Source of the DNA: SAR324 cluster bacterium | Lineage (GTDB): Bacteria; SAR324; NAC60-12 | NCBI GenBank assembly: GCA_015232315.1 | Contig: JADFZZ010000003.1 | Coordinates: 286,275-340,684 of the forward strand | Direction of reading: 5' to 3' | DNA: 54,410 nt | Shown: in pieces, positions 17,982-27,860 of the stretch | Layout of the letters: the number at the start of each line of letters is the position of its first letter | Numbering within the stretch: the stretch's first letter is position 1 | The notes under the pieces: generated by a model | Databases searched by the model: none | What the model saw: only the letters and a program-made list of their open reading frames with translations | Told to the model about the DNA's origin: nothing | Position numbers and translations under genes: made by a program

Positions 17982-19175
17982 ATGGAAGAAGAAATTATTA
18001 CATTGGATGGTTGGCGTGAGGGATACCTAAAAGATATTGCTAATATTTTAATGGGACAATCTCCAAAAGGTGATACATGCAATTCATTTAAAAACGGACT
18101 CCCACTATTGAATGGACCTACAGAATTTACAGATAATCATCCAATACCAACTCAATTTACTATTGACCCAAAAAAAATAGCTCAAAAGGGAGACTTGCTA
18201 TTTTGTGTTAGAGGATCAACCACTGGGAAAATGAATTGGGCTGACCAACAGTATGCCATAGGTAGAGGAATTGCCGCATTAAAACATAAAAAAGGTGATG
18301 AATATCAATCTTATTTAAGAGCAGTTGTTGAATACAAGTTATCAAAACTATTAATTTCTGCAACAGGATCAACTTTTCCCAATATAAGTAGGGATCAGCT
18401 TTTACTGATGGAAATTCTTCTCCCCCCTCTCCCCGAACAAAAAGCCATTGCCTCCGTTCTTTCCTCCCTTGATGACAAAATAGAACTGCTCCGAGAACAA
18501 AACAAAACACTGGAAGCATTGGCACAGACACTTTTTAAGCGGTGGTTTGTTGATTTCAATTTCCCTGATGAGAATGGGGAGCCGTATAAAGACTCCGGCG
18601 GGAAAATGATTGAGAGTGAACTTGGGGAGATTCCTGAGGGATGGAGAGTTTATGAGCTTGGAGAAATATCAAAACTAATTGCAGGAGGTGATAGACCCAA
18701 GAATACAACAATTAATAAAACTGAAACAAATTGTATTCCAGTTTATTCAAATGGTATTTCTAATGATGGATTATATGGGTATACAGATAAGCCAAAGATA
18801 AATGAAGAGAGTGTTACAGTTTCAGCAAGAGGTACAATTGGTTATATTTGTTTAAGACTAGAACCATATGTACCAATTGTAAGACTTATCTCTATCATTC
18901 CTATTAAAAATTATCTATCTACCAAGTATCTATTTCTATGGCTAAAAAATCAGAACATTAGTAGTACAGGTACAACCCAACAACAGTTAACTATACCAGA
19001 TTTTTCTACTTCAAAAATAATAATCTCAGAATGTATTGTTATGGATAAATTTACGATCTTACTGGACTCGTTATATAAAAAAATATCATCTAATAATTTT
19101 CAAATTCAAACTCTCTCCATCCTCCGTGATACCTTACTTCCAAAATTGATGAAGGGAGAGGTGCGGGTATGGTAG
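17982..19175 (+). CDS. hsdS: type I restriction-modification specificity subunit HsdS
   Basis: 397 residues from ATG 17982 (AAAGGAAA upstream, 1 bp after the rhuM remnant). Two target-recognition domains, residues about 8-148 and 215-375, each end in a conserved coiled-coil region. The central one contains PPLPEQKAIASVLSSLDDKI (about 147-166) followed by LAQTLFKRWFVDF. The C-terminal one ends ILRDTLLPKLMKGEVRVW. The recognition domains are markedly AT-richer than hsdM and hsdR, as is common where TRDs are exchanged. The TAG stop at 19173-19175 lies inside a 28-bp REP palindrome, so the REP element inserted at, or created, the present C-terminus. DNA specificity cannot be predicted. Confidence 0.93.
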   Translation: MEEEIITLDGWREGYLKDIANILMGQSPKGDTCNSFKNGLPLLNGPTEFTDNHPIPTQFTIDPKKIAQKGDLLFCVRGSTTGKMNWADQQYAIGRGIAALKHKKGDEYQSYLRAVVEYKLSKLLISATGSTFPNISRDQLLLMEILLPPLPEQKAIASVLSSLDDKIELLREQNKTLEALAQTLFKRWFVDFNFPDENGEPYKDSGGKMIESELGEIPEGWRVYELGEISKLIAGGDRPKNTTINKTETNCIPVYSNGISNDGLYGYTDKPKINEESVTVSARGTIGYICLRLEPYVPIVRLISIIPIKNYLSTKYLFLWLKNQNISSTGTTQQQLTIPDFSTSKIIISECIVMDKFTILLDSLYKKISSNNFQIQTLSILRDTLLPKLMKGEVRVW

Positions 19176-19232
19176 GGGCGGTTCGCGAACCGCCCCTACG
19201 GGCACCGGAATATGATAACGAACCGCCCCTAC
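19172..19232. repeat. REP palindrome (full, 19172-19199) plus half site (19219-19232)
   Basis: 19172-19199 is a perfect 28-bp palindrome whose half is GTAGGGGCGGTTCG. A 14-bp half copy, CGAACCGCCCCTAC, follows at 19219-19232. They sit immediately upstream of the REP-associated transposase gene, the usual arrangement for RAYT elements and their substrate hairpins. The hsdS stop codon lies within the first copy. Confidence 0.9.
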
Positions 19233-19274
19233 GGACACGTTCATGGACATAACAGACATTCATCAACGGCATCT

Positions 19275-19853
19275 ATGATGAAATACGATCCCGCAAAACA
19301 TCATCGCCGGTCGATTCGGTTGAAGGGGTATGATTATACGCAAAACGGGGCGTATTTTGTGACGATCTGTGTTCAGAACAGGGAATGCTTGTTTGGAAAA
19401 ATTGTGGATGAGGCAATGCGGTTGAATGAGGCAGGTCAGATTGTCGCGGATACGTGGGAATGGTTGGCATCGCAATATGACCATGTGGATTTGGACAATT
19501 GGGTGGTGATGCCCAATCATCTTCACGGAATCATTGTTTTGACAGATGATGGTGATAATGGCGATGACGGTAGGGGCGGTTCGTGCGTTGTAGGGGCGGT
19601 TCGCGAACCGCCCCTACAAAACGATCATCCGAAAAAACGTAAACCCCTCGGGCGTTTGATCGGTGCATTCAAAACGGTATCCACCAAACGCATCAATGCC
19701 TGGCGTCAAACCCCGGGAAATCGATTATGGCAACGCAATTATTATGAACATATCATTCGCAATGAAGCCTCCCTAAATCAAATACAGGAATATATCCTGA
19801 ACAATCCCCGTATCTGGACAGAGGACTCTCTATTTGTCAAGGAATCCCCATGA
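19275..19853 (+). CDS. REP-associated tyrosine transposase (RAYT, Y1_Tnp/HUH)
   Basis: 192 residues from ATG 19275. Upstream in-frame ATG 19212 would place REP sequence in the N-terminus, and family members typically start close to [19 protein letters not shown]. The strand [11 protein letters not shown], the HUH-type metal motif in [13 protein letters not shown] (about residues 76-88) and the candidate catalytic Tyr in [19 protein letters not shown] (near 155) identify a RAYT, a domesticated relative of IS200/IS605 TnpA thought to nick and move REP hairpins. Residues about 99-115 ([15 protein letters not shown]) are encoded by REP sequence inserted in frame. The stop overlaps hsdR by 4 bp (ATGA), so translation of hsdR may be coupled to it. 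Confidence 0.92.
   Translation: MMKYDPAKHHRRSIRLKGYDYTQNGAYFVTICVQNRECLFGKIVDEAMRLNEAGQIVADTWEWLASQYDHVDLDNWVVMPNHLHGIIVLTDDGDNGDDGRGGSCVVGAVREPPLQNDHPKKRKPLGRLIGAFKTVSTKRINAWRQTPGNRLWQRNYYEHIIRNEASLNQIQEYILNNPRIWTEDSLFVKESP
19570..19617. repeat. REP half site and full REP palindrome inside the RAYT coding sequence
   Basis: A 14-bp half copy, GTAGGGGCGGTTCG, lies at 19570-19583 and a full 28-bp perfect palindrome of the same sequence at 19590-19617, separated by 6 bp. The 48-bp block is a multiple of three and keeps the transposase frame open. It falls in a loop just after the HUH motif. Confidence 0.92.
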
Positions 19854-22800
19854 CCGCTCTTTACGAATCCGACATCGAACAATACCTTGTCGAACTCCTC
19901 GAATCACAGGGGTATTCTTATCTTTCCCCGGAAGATCAAGAAACCGAACGACCAAACCTCTCCGAAGTGGTTCTCAAAAACCGCTTACGGGAAGCTGTTC
20001 AAACTCTCAATCCGTCCATCCCCGCCGATGCTCGGGAACAGGCAATCCGTCAGTTTCTCAACCTCCCCAGCCAAAACCTCATGGATAATAATGAGGCGGT
20101 TCATTTGATGCTTACCGAAGGTATCCGTGTGGAGTATATGAAAGACGGAGAGGTGAAATACGATGAAGTAAAACTCATTGATTTTGAAGAACCCGCAAAC
20201 AATGAATTTCTCGTCTGCAATCAGTTCACGGTCATTGAAAACAATGTAAATAAACGCCCGGATGTGGTGATTCTTATTAACGGTATCCCGCTTGTGGTGA
20301 TTGAACTCAAGAATCCTGCCGATGAAAACGCCACCGTTCACAAAGCCTATACCCAGCTTCAAAACTATAAAAAAGCCATTCCTTCCCTGTTTTACTATAA
20401 CAGCATTCTCGTCGCTTCTGACGGACTTGATGCCAAAACGGGAACTGTTTCATCGGATTGGTCACGGTTTCTTGCCTGGAAATCAGTGGATGGCGTGAAA
20501 GAAGACGGCACCACCGTTCCACAGCTTGAGACCCTCACCAAAGGGATGCTCAAAAAAGAGGTACTTCTTGATCTTATCCGGCAGTTCATCGTATTTGAAA
20601 AATCAAAAAAAGAAGATGCCAAAACGGGATTAACCACCGTCACAACGATAAAAAAAATTGCGGCGTACCATCAATACTTTGCCGTCAACAAAGCAGTGGA
20701 ATCCACGCTTCGCGCTACGGATATTTCCGCAATATGCGTTCAAGAAAATCCTGCGGTTTATGGTCAACCCAGCGTGGAAAGTCAGCCAAGAGGAGATCGT
20801 AAAGCGGGAGTAATCTGGCATACGCAAGGATCGGGAAAATCGCTTTCTATGGTTTTTTACTCTGGAAAAGTGGTTATTACCCTCAATAATCCCACCATTG
20901 TTATAATAACCGACCGCAATGACTTGGACGATCAGCTTTTTGATACTTTTGCCAACTGTAAACAACTGCTCCGCCAAGATCCCGTGCAGGCGGAAAACAG
21001 AGACCATCTTAAAAAACTTCTCTCCGTTGCTGGTGGCGGAATCGTTTTCACCACCATTCAAAAATTCTCTCCTGATGACGGAAGTGTTACCTTTGACTGC
21101 TTATCGGAACGGGAAAATATCGTGGTTGTTGCGGATGAAGCCCATCGGAGCCAATACGGATTCGGAGCAAAAACCATTTATGATAAAGTAGGAAACGGAG
21201 CCAGGACCGCTTACGGGTTTGCCAAATATTTACGGGATGCTGTTCCGAATGCTTCATTCATCGGGTTTACGGGAACACCGATTGAAAAAGAAGACGCTTC
21301 CACCCCGGCGGTTTTCGGGAATTACATTGATATTTACGACATTGCCCAGGCAGTCGAAGACGGGGCGACCGTTCGGATTTATTATGAATCCCGTCTTGCC
21401 AAAGTTCATTTGAAGGAAGAGGAAAAAGCAAAACTGGATGAGGAAGTCGAATCTATAACCGAAGGGGAAGAAAGCACCGCCAAAGAAAAAGCAAAAACAA
21501 AATGGACTCAAGCAGAAGCGATTGTCGGTCACAAAGAACGGATTAAGTCCGTTGCTTGTGATATTGTCGATCATTTTGAAAAACGGCAGGAAGCCTTTGA
21601 AGGAAAGGCGATGATCGTCACCATGAGTCGAAGGATCGCGGTTGAATTGTATGATGAAATAAAGGCGTTACGACCTGGTTGGCATAATGAGGATAAGAAA
21701 AAAGGAATGATAAAAGTGGTGATGACTTCTTCCTCTTCTGACCCTGAAAACTGGCAAATACACCATACCACCAAGCAAGACCGCAAAGACATTGGCGACC
21801 GACTCAAAGATGTGAATGATCCACTCAAACTCGTCATTGTTCGTGATATGTGGCTGACCGGTTTTGATGCTCCGTGTCTCCATACCCTCTATGTGGATAA
21901 ACCGATGCGTGGTCACAATCTCATGCAGGCGATTGCACGAGTGAATCGGGTGTATAAAGATAAGCCGGGTGGACTCATTGTTGATTATATTGGGATTGCA
22001 TCAGACTTAAAGAAAGCTTTATCGGTGTATTCCGCAAGCGGTGGTCAAGGAACACCAACACTTGATCAGGATGAAGCCGTTGCAACCATGCTTGAGAAAT
22101 TTGAGATTGTCGATCAAATGTTTGGTGGTTTTGAGTATCAAAAATATTTCACTGCTGATACTTCCACAAAACTTACGATTATTTTGGAAGCACAGGAGTT
22201 TATTCTTGGACTCCAGGATGGGAAAAATAGATTTACCAAACAAGTTTCCTTGCTTTCAAAGGCGTTTGCGCTTTCGGTTCCTCATAAAAAAGCAATGGAA
22301 ATTAAAGATGAGGTTGGATTCTTCCAAGCAATCAAAGCTCGTCTCACAAAATTTGAACCGAGTGGATCAGGAAAGTCAGACGCAGAAATTGAAACGGCCA
22401 TCCGTCAAATTGTCGATAAAGCGGTTGTGTCTGATGGAATCGTTGATGTATTTGATGCGGCTGGGATCAAAAAACCTGATATTTCTATTCTCTCCGATGA
22501 GTTTTTGGAAGAGGTCAAAGGAATGGAACGCAAGAATCTTGCGCTGGAACTCCTGAAAAAAATTCTCAATGATGAGATAAAAGCAAAGGCGAAGAAAAAC
22601 CATATTCAGAGTAAAAAACTTTCCGAAATGCTCGAAAATGCCATTAAAAAATACCAAAACAATCTTCTGACTGCGGCACAAGTCATTGACGAACTGATCA
22701 AGCTGGCAAAAGATATTGCGAAGGCAAATAAACGGGGAGAAGAATTTGGCCTGAGTGAAGACGAACTCGCTTTTTATGATGCACTGGCAAACAATGAAAG

Positions 22801-23038
22801 TGCCAAAGAAATTTTAGGTGATAAACAACTCCGAGATATTGCCAGGATTCTCGTTGAGAAAGTGAAGACCAATACTTCAATTGATTGGACTATCAAAGAA
22901 ACGGTACGAGCCAGGCTTCGTGTCATTGTTCGTCGAATTCTTCGGCAATATGGGTATCCACCGGATCAGCAACTGATTGCCACGGAAAATATTTTGAAGC
23001 AGGCGGAGTTGCTGGCGGATGAGTGGGTGGTGGAGTGA
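19850..23038 (+). CDS. hsdR: type I restriction enzyme endonuclease/translocase subunit HsdR
   Basis: 1062 residues. ATG 19850 overlaps the RAYT stop; AAGGAATCCCC upstream is a usable ribosome binding site. The N-terminal nuclease domain has the PD-(D/E)xK motif VVIELKNP (about residues 148-155) and a following QLQNYKK. The SF2 helicase/translocase core has Walker A HTQGSGKS (near 323), the [11 protein letters not shown] motif, the DEAH box [10 protein letters not shown] (near 428) and [11 protein letters not shown], with later motifs [16 protein letters not shown] and [13 protein letters not shown]. The C-terminal helical region (residues 780-1062) binds the methylase core. The length is normal and the frame intact. 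With HsdM and HsdS it cuts unmethylated foreign DNA after ATP-driven translocation. Confidence 0.95.
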   Translation: MTALYESDIEQYLVELLESQGYSYLSPEDQETERPNLSEVVLKNRLREAVQTLNPSIPADAREQAIRQFLNLPSQNLMDNNEAVHLMLTEGIRVEYMKDGEVKYDEVKLIDFEEPANNEFLVCNQFTVIENNVNKRPDVVILINGIPLVVIELKNPADENATVHKAYTQLQNYKKAIPSLFYYNSILVASDGLDAKTGTVSSDWSRFLAWKSVDGVKEDGTTVPQLETLTKGMLKKEVLLDLIRQFIVFEKSKKEDAKTGLTTVTTIKKIAAYHQYFAVNKAVESTLRATDISAICVQENPAVYGQPSVESQPRGDRKAGVIWHTQGSGKSLSMVFYSGKVVITLNNPTIVIITDRNDLDDQLFDTFANCKQLLRQDPVQAENRDHLKKLLSVAGGGIVFTTIQKFSPDDGSVTFDCLSERENIVVVADEAHRSQYGFGAKTIYDKVGNGARTAYGFAKYLRDAVPNASFIGFTGTPIEKEDASTPAVFGNYIDIYDIAQAVEDGATVRIYYESRLAKVHLKEEEKAKLDEEVESITEGEESTAKEKAKTKWTQAEAIVGHKERIKSVACDIVDHFEKRQEAFEGKAMIVTMSRRIAVELYDEIKALRPGWHNEDKKKGMIKVVMTSSSSDPENWQIHHTTKQDRKDIGDRLKDVNDPLKLVIVRDMWLTGFDAPCLHTLYVDKPMRGHNLMQAIARVNRVYKDKPGGLIVDYIGIASDLKKALSVYSASGGQGTPTLDQDEAVATMLEKFEIVDQMFGGFEYQKYFTADTSTKLTIILEAQEFILGLQDGKNRFTKQVSLLSKAFALSVPHKKAMEIKDEVGFFQAIKARLTKFEPSGSGKSDAEIETAIRQIVDKAVVSDGIVDVFDAAGIKKPDISILSDEFLEEVKGMERKNLALELLKKILNDEIKAKAKKNHIQSKKLSEMLENAIKKYQNNLLTAAQVIDELIKLAKDIAKANKRGEEFGLSEDELAFYDALANNESAKEILGDKQLRDIARILVEKVKTNTSIDWTIKETVRARLRVIVRRILRQYGYPPDQQLIATENILKQAELLADEWVVE

Positions 23039-23228
23039 GGGGTGAAAATATAAATTTAGCTAACGAGGTCAAAACGCGACACCTTTCAAATCCCGGGTGA
23101 CAGTTTATCATTTCGACGCAGAAAAGATCCGGTTCGCCATGCGTCAAGATCCCTCGTCGCTTGTACCTCACTCTGTCGGGATGACACATGCAAACTGTAA
23201 AGTGCTTTTGACTGCTTTTGAAAAGTGC

Positions 23229-23500
23229 CTAAAATTCCCCAAGAATAATGACTCCTGCGCTAACGGCTTCACCGAAACTTAAAACAGCCAGCCCTCCATG
23301 CCAGGCCGTGGAGAATGCAGGATAGGTTAGGGCAACATACCCTTCAGCTTGTAGTTCTGCATCCTCTATTTCAGAGAAAAGATCCGCATTTCCATCGATT
23401 CTCCAGGCTGAACCGATCTGCCAAAATCCATCAACTTCGATTCCGGCACCCTGGCTTTGGGTATGGGGTTCGAATGCTGTGTAAAGCGGAATTACAAGGG
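23229..23500 (-). pseudogene. C-terminal remnant of an exported or outer-membrane protein
   Basis: The minus strand encodes about 90 residues from TLVIPLYTAF to GVIILGEF and a TAA stop at 23229-23231. Strand-like segments (GIEVDGFWQIGSAWRIDG, LQAEGYVALTYPAFS) look like part of a beta-rich outer-membrane protein. There is no plausible start: upstream the frame runs straight into the 23-bp boundary repeat (23501-23523) and then into the Hsp70 coding region in another frame. I read this as the tail of a gene cut by insertion at the boundary. The stretch 23039-23228 between hsdR and this remnant shows nothing recognisable. Confidence 0.5.
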
Positions 23501-23523
23501 TGGCCGAAAATGTGACCAACCCC
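23501..23523. repeat. right boundary inverted repeat of the restriction-modification island
   Basis: On the minus strand it starts GGGGTTGGTCACATTTT and matches 15853-15875 at 22 of 23 positions in inverted orientation, bracketing 7671 bp. The outside flanks are GAATTT on the left and GAATTG on the right, a possible short target duplication. Confidence 0.7.
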
Positions 23524-23532
23524 GAATTGCTG

Positions 23533-25371
23533 TTATTCCCCCTCTTTTCTGAGATGAAATTCCAATTTCCAGTTTCCGTTGTGGTCCACCGCGTCACACC
23601 AGATTTCCAGGGAACCAAGTTCGGTTAAAACCACTCTGAGTGTGACGGGTATGACCGTTCCAGAAGCCTGAGCGGTTTCCTCACGAGATAGCGTTGTTTC
23701 GATGATGGCCAGTTCTTCAAGCGAACTGCGTGCGTCTTCAATCAGACTGCCAGCCTGATCTTCAGGGCGAGTTCTTGAAATATAAAAGGGAAATTCGACC
23801 ATTTCGCCAACCACCAGACCAAACTCAATACCGGGAATATCCAGAGCTGTTCCTTCTTCCATACCGGCTGGAGCCACACACAAACCATTCAACACGGGCG
23901 GCATTCCGGGAATGGCAGGAAGTGATGATTCCACCCCCAGATAATAGGCGAAGGTGGTGGCGCTACGGACTCTCACCCCTTTGCCGGAACGTGCCTGTCC
24001 ATAGTATGCGGCGCCCAGCGCAACAGCCAGATCAGGATCTGTCGCCTTCAATACTTTTATTTCAGGACTTCCTTCTTCTTTCAGCCATTGATTCAGCACA
24101 TTCTGGATTCGCTCACAAAAAGCTGTGGCATGTGTCACACCCCCATTGAACAAAATCACACTGGGATGGACAAAGGATTTGCCCTCCAGTTTGCTGTTCA
24201 GACTATGATCCGGTGCGATCTGCCTCAGACTTTCCCTGAGAAAATGAGCCAGATGTTTCAAAATGGCAGGGTCCGACGCATAATTGAGTCCTACGGTACG
24301 CAACCCTGTTTTTCTTGGTTCTTGAGGAATATCACTGGCCGAGCATGGCGCAAAGAAACCTTCCAGCAGGACTTCCATCATTTCTTTACGGGTGAGTCTT
24401 GTCTGAAGTGTACCGCCCATGAGCTGACTACCGCGTCCCGGCAAAACAACCGGAACCTCGGCAAGGGAGGCGTCTCCCAATAATTTTTCTTTGGCATGTC
24501 GGCAACTGTGCGCCAGCGACAGCCATTGAGATTGATTGATGGTTTTTCCTTCTTTTTCAAATTTTAATTGAATGGTTCTTGCCAGCGCCAGATCCATGTT
24601 ATCGCCGCCCAGCAAAATATGGTTTCCAACCGCGATTCTGGTTAACTGCAATTCGCCCTTGACTTCTTCAACCGCGATCAAACTGAAATCGGTGGTTCCT
24701 CCACCGATATCACAGACCAGCACCACATCACCAACACTCACTTCTTTGCGCCAATCCGGAGTATGGGAGATCCAGGCATAAAAGGCGGCAACAGGTTCTT
24801 CCAGCAAAACCACCTGAGGCAGTCCTGCCATTTTTGCGGCTTCCAGCGTCAAATCTCGCGCAACAGCATCGAACGATGCCGGCACAGTGAGGATGAGTTC
24901 TTCCTGCTCCAGAGGTTCTTGGGGATGCGCCAGATTCCACTCTTGTTTGAGATGGGTCAGCAGACAGGAAGATGCTTCAACCGCTGAATATTTCGGAACA
25001 TCGGCCGGTGCGGTCAACGGCAGGTTTTTGAGTTTTCCGCTGGAGGTGGAGAGCCATGATTTTGCGGAACTGATCAGCCTTCCTGGAAGTTTTTCGCCCT
25101 GTTTGCGAGCCCATTCTCCGGCAATCAGTTCAGGAGTTGCGTCCCATGCGAGCTGATACACATGATTTTCTGCTTCGGCTTCTGTGGGAATATATTCGAA
25201 GGAGGGCAAGGTCTTGCGGGGAGCCTGCATTCCCTGATCAATAATCTGGGAAATCTGAAAGGGTTCAGGTTTTTCCGCTGTCTCATTTTGAGGCAGACTG
25301 GCCAAGGCGCAGTTGGTGGTTCCTAGGTCAATGCCAATAAAATGTCTGGATGATGTTTCTTGAGTTTTCAT
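23533..25371 (-). CDS. Hsp70 family (DnaK-like) chaperone
   Basis: 612 residues from ATG 25371 with GAAGGACCACT upstream. The actin-like ATPase core is complete: phosphate-1 GIDLGTTNCALASL (residues about 12-25), a connect region VVLLEEPVAAFYAW, phosphate-2 CDIGGGTTDFSL (near 219) and the adenosine motif ILFNGGVTHA. After about residue 470 it departs from DnaK: the substrate-binding beta-domain is short and divergent and there is no typical helical lid or EEVD-like tail. This is the non-canonical Hsp70 class found in several deltaproteobacteria, often next to a DUF3731-containing Hsp70, which is not present here. No dnaJ or grpE is adjacent. Client proteins are unknown. Confidence 0.9.
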   Translation of the reverse strand: MKTQETSSRHFIGIDLGTTNCALASLPQNETAEKPEPFQISQIIDQGMQAPRKTLPSFEYIPTEAEAENHVYQLAWDATPELIAGEWARKQGEKLPGRLISSAKSWLSTSSGKLKNLPLTAPADVPKYSAVEASSCLLTHLKQEWNLAHPQEPLEQEELILTVPASFDAVARDLTLEAAKMAGLPQVVLLEEPVAAFYAWISHTPDWRKEVSVGDVVLVCDIGGGTTDFSLIAVEEVKGELQLTRIAVGNHILLGGDNMDLALARTIQLKFEKEGKTINQSQWLSLAHSCRHAKEKLLGDASLAEVPVVLPGRGSQLMGGTLQTRLTRKEMMEVLLEGFFAPCSASDIPQEPRKTGLRTVGLNYASDPAILKHLAHFLRESLRQIAPDHSLNSKLEGKSFVHPSVILFNGGVTHATAFCERIQNVLNQWLKEEGSPEIKVLKATDPDLAVALGAAYYGQARSGKGVRVRSATTFAYYLGVESSLPAIPGMPPVLNGLCVAPAGMEEGTALDIPGIEFGLVVGEMVEFPFYISRTRPEDQAGSLIEDARSSLEELAIIETTLSREETAQASGTVIPVTLRVVLTELGSLEIWCDAVDHNGNWKLEFHLRKEGE

Positions 25372-25711
25372 AGTGGTCCTTCAATCAATAAAAAATGGTG
25401 TTTATCCAGTCCTTCAGGGGTGTTTCAGTTTTTTAGTGTATGAGATTCAGCCCTTGAACAAATAACATCTGGAATTGAATATTTATAAACATATTAGAAT
25501 ATTACTGCTGAAAATTCATTATTTGCGCAGCAGCTTTTCAACTTAAAAACAGGAATAATGTAAAACAGCCCCGATCAATGACAAGCCAAACTCCGACCCC
25601 ACCTGAAATGTCATTTTTTCATTCAAGGTTTATAAAAGAATGCCGATAACACCAGCATACGGGTCGTCAAGATGACGATCTCATGAATTATAATCGTTAC
25701 TCGGAGGGCAT
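25372..25711. other. 340-bp divergent intergenic region
   Basis: AT-rich sequence between the Hsp70 gene (minus) and the small gene at 25712 (plus). It holds the Hsp70 ribosome binding site and GGAGGGCAT before the small gene. No heat-shock promoter, hairpin or RNA gene could be supported by eye. Confidence 0.5.
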
Positions 25712-25906
25712 ATGGCATGGTTAAATAATTTTTCTGTGGATTCTGATCTGAAAAAACGGGTGCTGACCACGGATTTTGAAGAACGAGTCAACCGGGCTGT
25801 CAACTCATTTTTGCAGCAGGTCGATCAAATGCTGGAAGAAGAAAAATATGAGGGAGTTCATCCTGCGTTGAACACCGTACAAGAGGGTTGGTGGGCGCAT
25901 GCCTGA
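25712..25906 (+). CDS. small hypothetical protein (64 aa)
   Basis: The sequence is short, acidic and mostly helical (DLKKRVLTTDFEERVNRAVN then LQQVDQMLEEEKYEG) and ends WWAHA. It has no signal or membrane segment. A strong ribosome binding site (GGAGGGCAT directly before ATG) argues for translation. The stop is 4 bp from the convergent stop of the histidine kinase. No family recognised. Confidence 0.6.
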   Translation: MAWLNNFSVDSDLKKRVLTTDFEERVNRAVNSFLQQVDQMLEEEKYEGVHPALNTVQEGWWAHA

Positions 25907-25910
25907 GTTC

Positions 25911-27410
25911 TCAACCAGCCATGATTTGAACGGCATTGCCAACTCTGACAATTTCAGGTTTTACAAGGCATCGGGGCAGGTAAATGGTGAATTGAACTCC
26001 CCGATTGGCCGATAGATTTTCTGCGAGGATCCGTCCGTCATGGGCGTCGATGATTTTTTTGCAGATAGCCAGTCCAAGCCCTGTTCCACTCTCCTTTCCC
26101 TCGGTTTTGAAGGACTTGAACAAATGGGGCAGCACATGCTCCGGAATCGGGGTACCATTATCCCTGATCTGAATCATCAATCCATTCTCTTCAAACACAT
26201 CAAATAACACAGTGATTTCGCCATCTTCCTGTTCTCCCAGTTTTTCCCATGAATTTTTGATCAGATTGATCACCACCCGAGTGAGTTTGTTCACATCGCC
26301 ATAAAAACTGAGATTCGGATTGGGCGTGGAAAAATGGATGGGTAAATCCGCGACAAACCCTGTATTGATTTCCAGATGAGAAATAAACGGTTCCAGTTGT
26401 GTTGTGCTGCGTCTCAGATCCGTTTTGCCCTTGGCAAATTCAAGAATATCAGTGGTCAATCCGGTCACGGTCATGGCTGAAATTTTGATACGGCGCACAT
26501 ACATCAGCGATCGTGCGATATCCAGCATGGTGACATGTTCCTTGTCCAGTATTTGCAGAATCAAGCCCACATAGGTCACCACAGAACCATTTGCGTTGCC
26601 AATGTCATGGCCGAATTCCGCCAGTGCGTAACCCAGTTCCACCAATCGTTTTTCCTGTTCTTTCGCCAGTTCCAGATCGCGTATTGTTTGTTCAAGCGTT
26701 TGTTTGGATTCCTCGAGTTCATCAACCTTGCCGGCCAGTTGTTCCTGAACAGTCTGAAACTTGCCCCAGAGATCATGAAGCACCGATACCCGACGTTCCA
26801 GGCCAGTCTGATAGGGAAGCGACCGGGGCAGTGTCAGATCTGACGATTCCTGCTCACGTCGATAGCGGGTGAAAGCCTGACACAATTGATCAATGGGACG
26901 GGTCATTTTACGGGCTTTGATCCACAACACACCGGCAATGGCAAGGGCCGTGATTCCCAGACTAAAAATAAAGGGCGGAAGCCAGTTGGCATAGGCCGCG
27001 GAGGGACTGAATATTTCACGTTTAACTTCGAGCAATCCACGTATCTTGTTGCGACCGACCGGCAACCGGAGGATGATATGGTCATCCACGACCTGGTAAA
27101 TCTGTTTATTTTCTACAGGTTGCGTATCGGCTCCGGCACTGGTGAATTTGACATTCCAGTCCAGATAAAGAATTCGCATCTCACCAAATTCTTCTGATTC
27201 AATGATTTGCTGGATCTCGCGGGTTTTTACATCTTCAGGTGATTCGAGAAGGTCCCCAATTCTTACCGCCAGTGCATTCAGTTCTGTGATGTCTTGCAAC
27301 AGAAGGCTTTCCTGAAGTTCTTCATGCGGAAACCATTGAAGCGCAATTCCATAAACAATCAGAAACAGAATAACGGATGCTCCTGAAAGACGTAGAATTT
27401 TTTTTTGCAT
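25911..27410 (-). CDS. orphan membrane-bound sensor histidine kinase
   Basis: 499 residues from ATG 27410; an in-frame GTG at 27419 is the alternative. TM1 (ILFLIVYGIALQWF) and TM2 (FIFSLGITALAIAGVLWI, about 145-163) flank a periplasmic sensor of about 115 residues. A HAMP-like segment and a long coiled coil (VDELEESKQTLEQTIRDLEL) lead to a phosphoacceptor region with EFGHDIGN (His near 270). The ATPase domain has the N-box NLIKNSWEKLG, G1 DNGTPIPEHV and G2 GTGLGLAICKKIIDAH. The H-box differs from the common HE(L/I)(R/K)NP form, having DI after the His. No response regulator is adjacent, so its partner must be elsewhere. Confidence 0.88.
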   Translation of the reverse strand: MQKKILRLSGASVILFLIVYGIALQWFPHEELQESLLLQDITELNALAVRIGDLLESPEDVKTREIQQIIESEEFGEMRILYLDWNVKFTSAGADTQPVENKQIYQVVDDHIILRLPVGRNKIRGLLEVKREIFSPSAAYANWLPPFIFSLGITALAIAGVLWIKARKMTRPIDQLCQAFTRYRREQESSDLTLPRSLPYQTGLERRVSVLHDLWGKFQTVQEQLAGKVDELEESKQTLEQTIRDLELAKEQEKRLVELGYALAEFGHDIGNANGSVVTYVGLILQILDKEHVTMLDIARSLMYVRRIKISAMTVTGLTTDILEFAKGKTDLRRSTTQLEPFISHLEINTGFVADLPIHFSTPNPNLSFYGDVNKLTRVVINLIKNSWEKLGEQEDGEITVLFDVFEENGLMIQIRDNGTPIPEHVLPHLFKSFKTEGKESGTGLGLAICKKIIDAHDGRILAENLSANRGVQFTIYLPRCLVKPEIVRVGNAVQIMAG

Positions 27411-27860
27411 GAAGGGCACTCTGAATGGACGGATCTGAAGTAATTAAACGCACTGTTTTTTCCCTACATGGATCAGTTAAATATTGCAAGCATCTCCTCA
27501 ACTTAAATCATGCAAAAATTCAAAATTTGCGATCTATGCGGATACTTCATTGCCACAACACGAATATTAACGCCATTATACCTTCGGCCATAGTCATTGT
27601 TTCGCCAATGTCAAATGGTTGCCGATCCTTTGATCAATTCGCCTAATCCTGCCAATTCCAAACTCATATCCACCGTTCCATTGCGCTGTTGCCATGATCC
27701 CCCAGCAGCATGATAACCCAGTGGTGTTTTATGGAAATACATTTTTAAGTATGAATTAAGCGACAGCGACTAATTAGGCCTTGATCTTACCTGTTGTTAC
27801 GTTCTATGGAATACGAGGTCCTTCAATTCAGTCTCCCAACCCCTACTCTTTAGGAGAAAT
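27411..27860. other. 450-bp intergenic region upstream of fbaA
   Basis: It separates the kinase gene (minus) from fbaA (plus). It ends in TAGGAGAAAT, the fbaA ribosome binding site. Short open frames here lack ribosome binding sites and family features. No RNA gene, terminator or riboswitch could be recognised; the length leaves room for a regulated fbaA leader. Confidence 0.5.

Noticed and set aside
23315-23515. Plus-strand 66-codon frame downstream of hsdR
   Set aside because: The opposite strand shows a more protein-like remnant; this frame has no ribosome binding site or family similarity.
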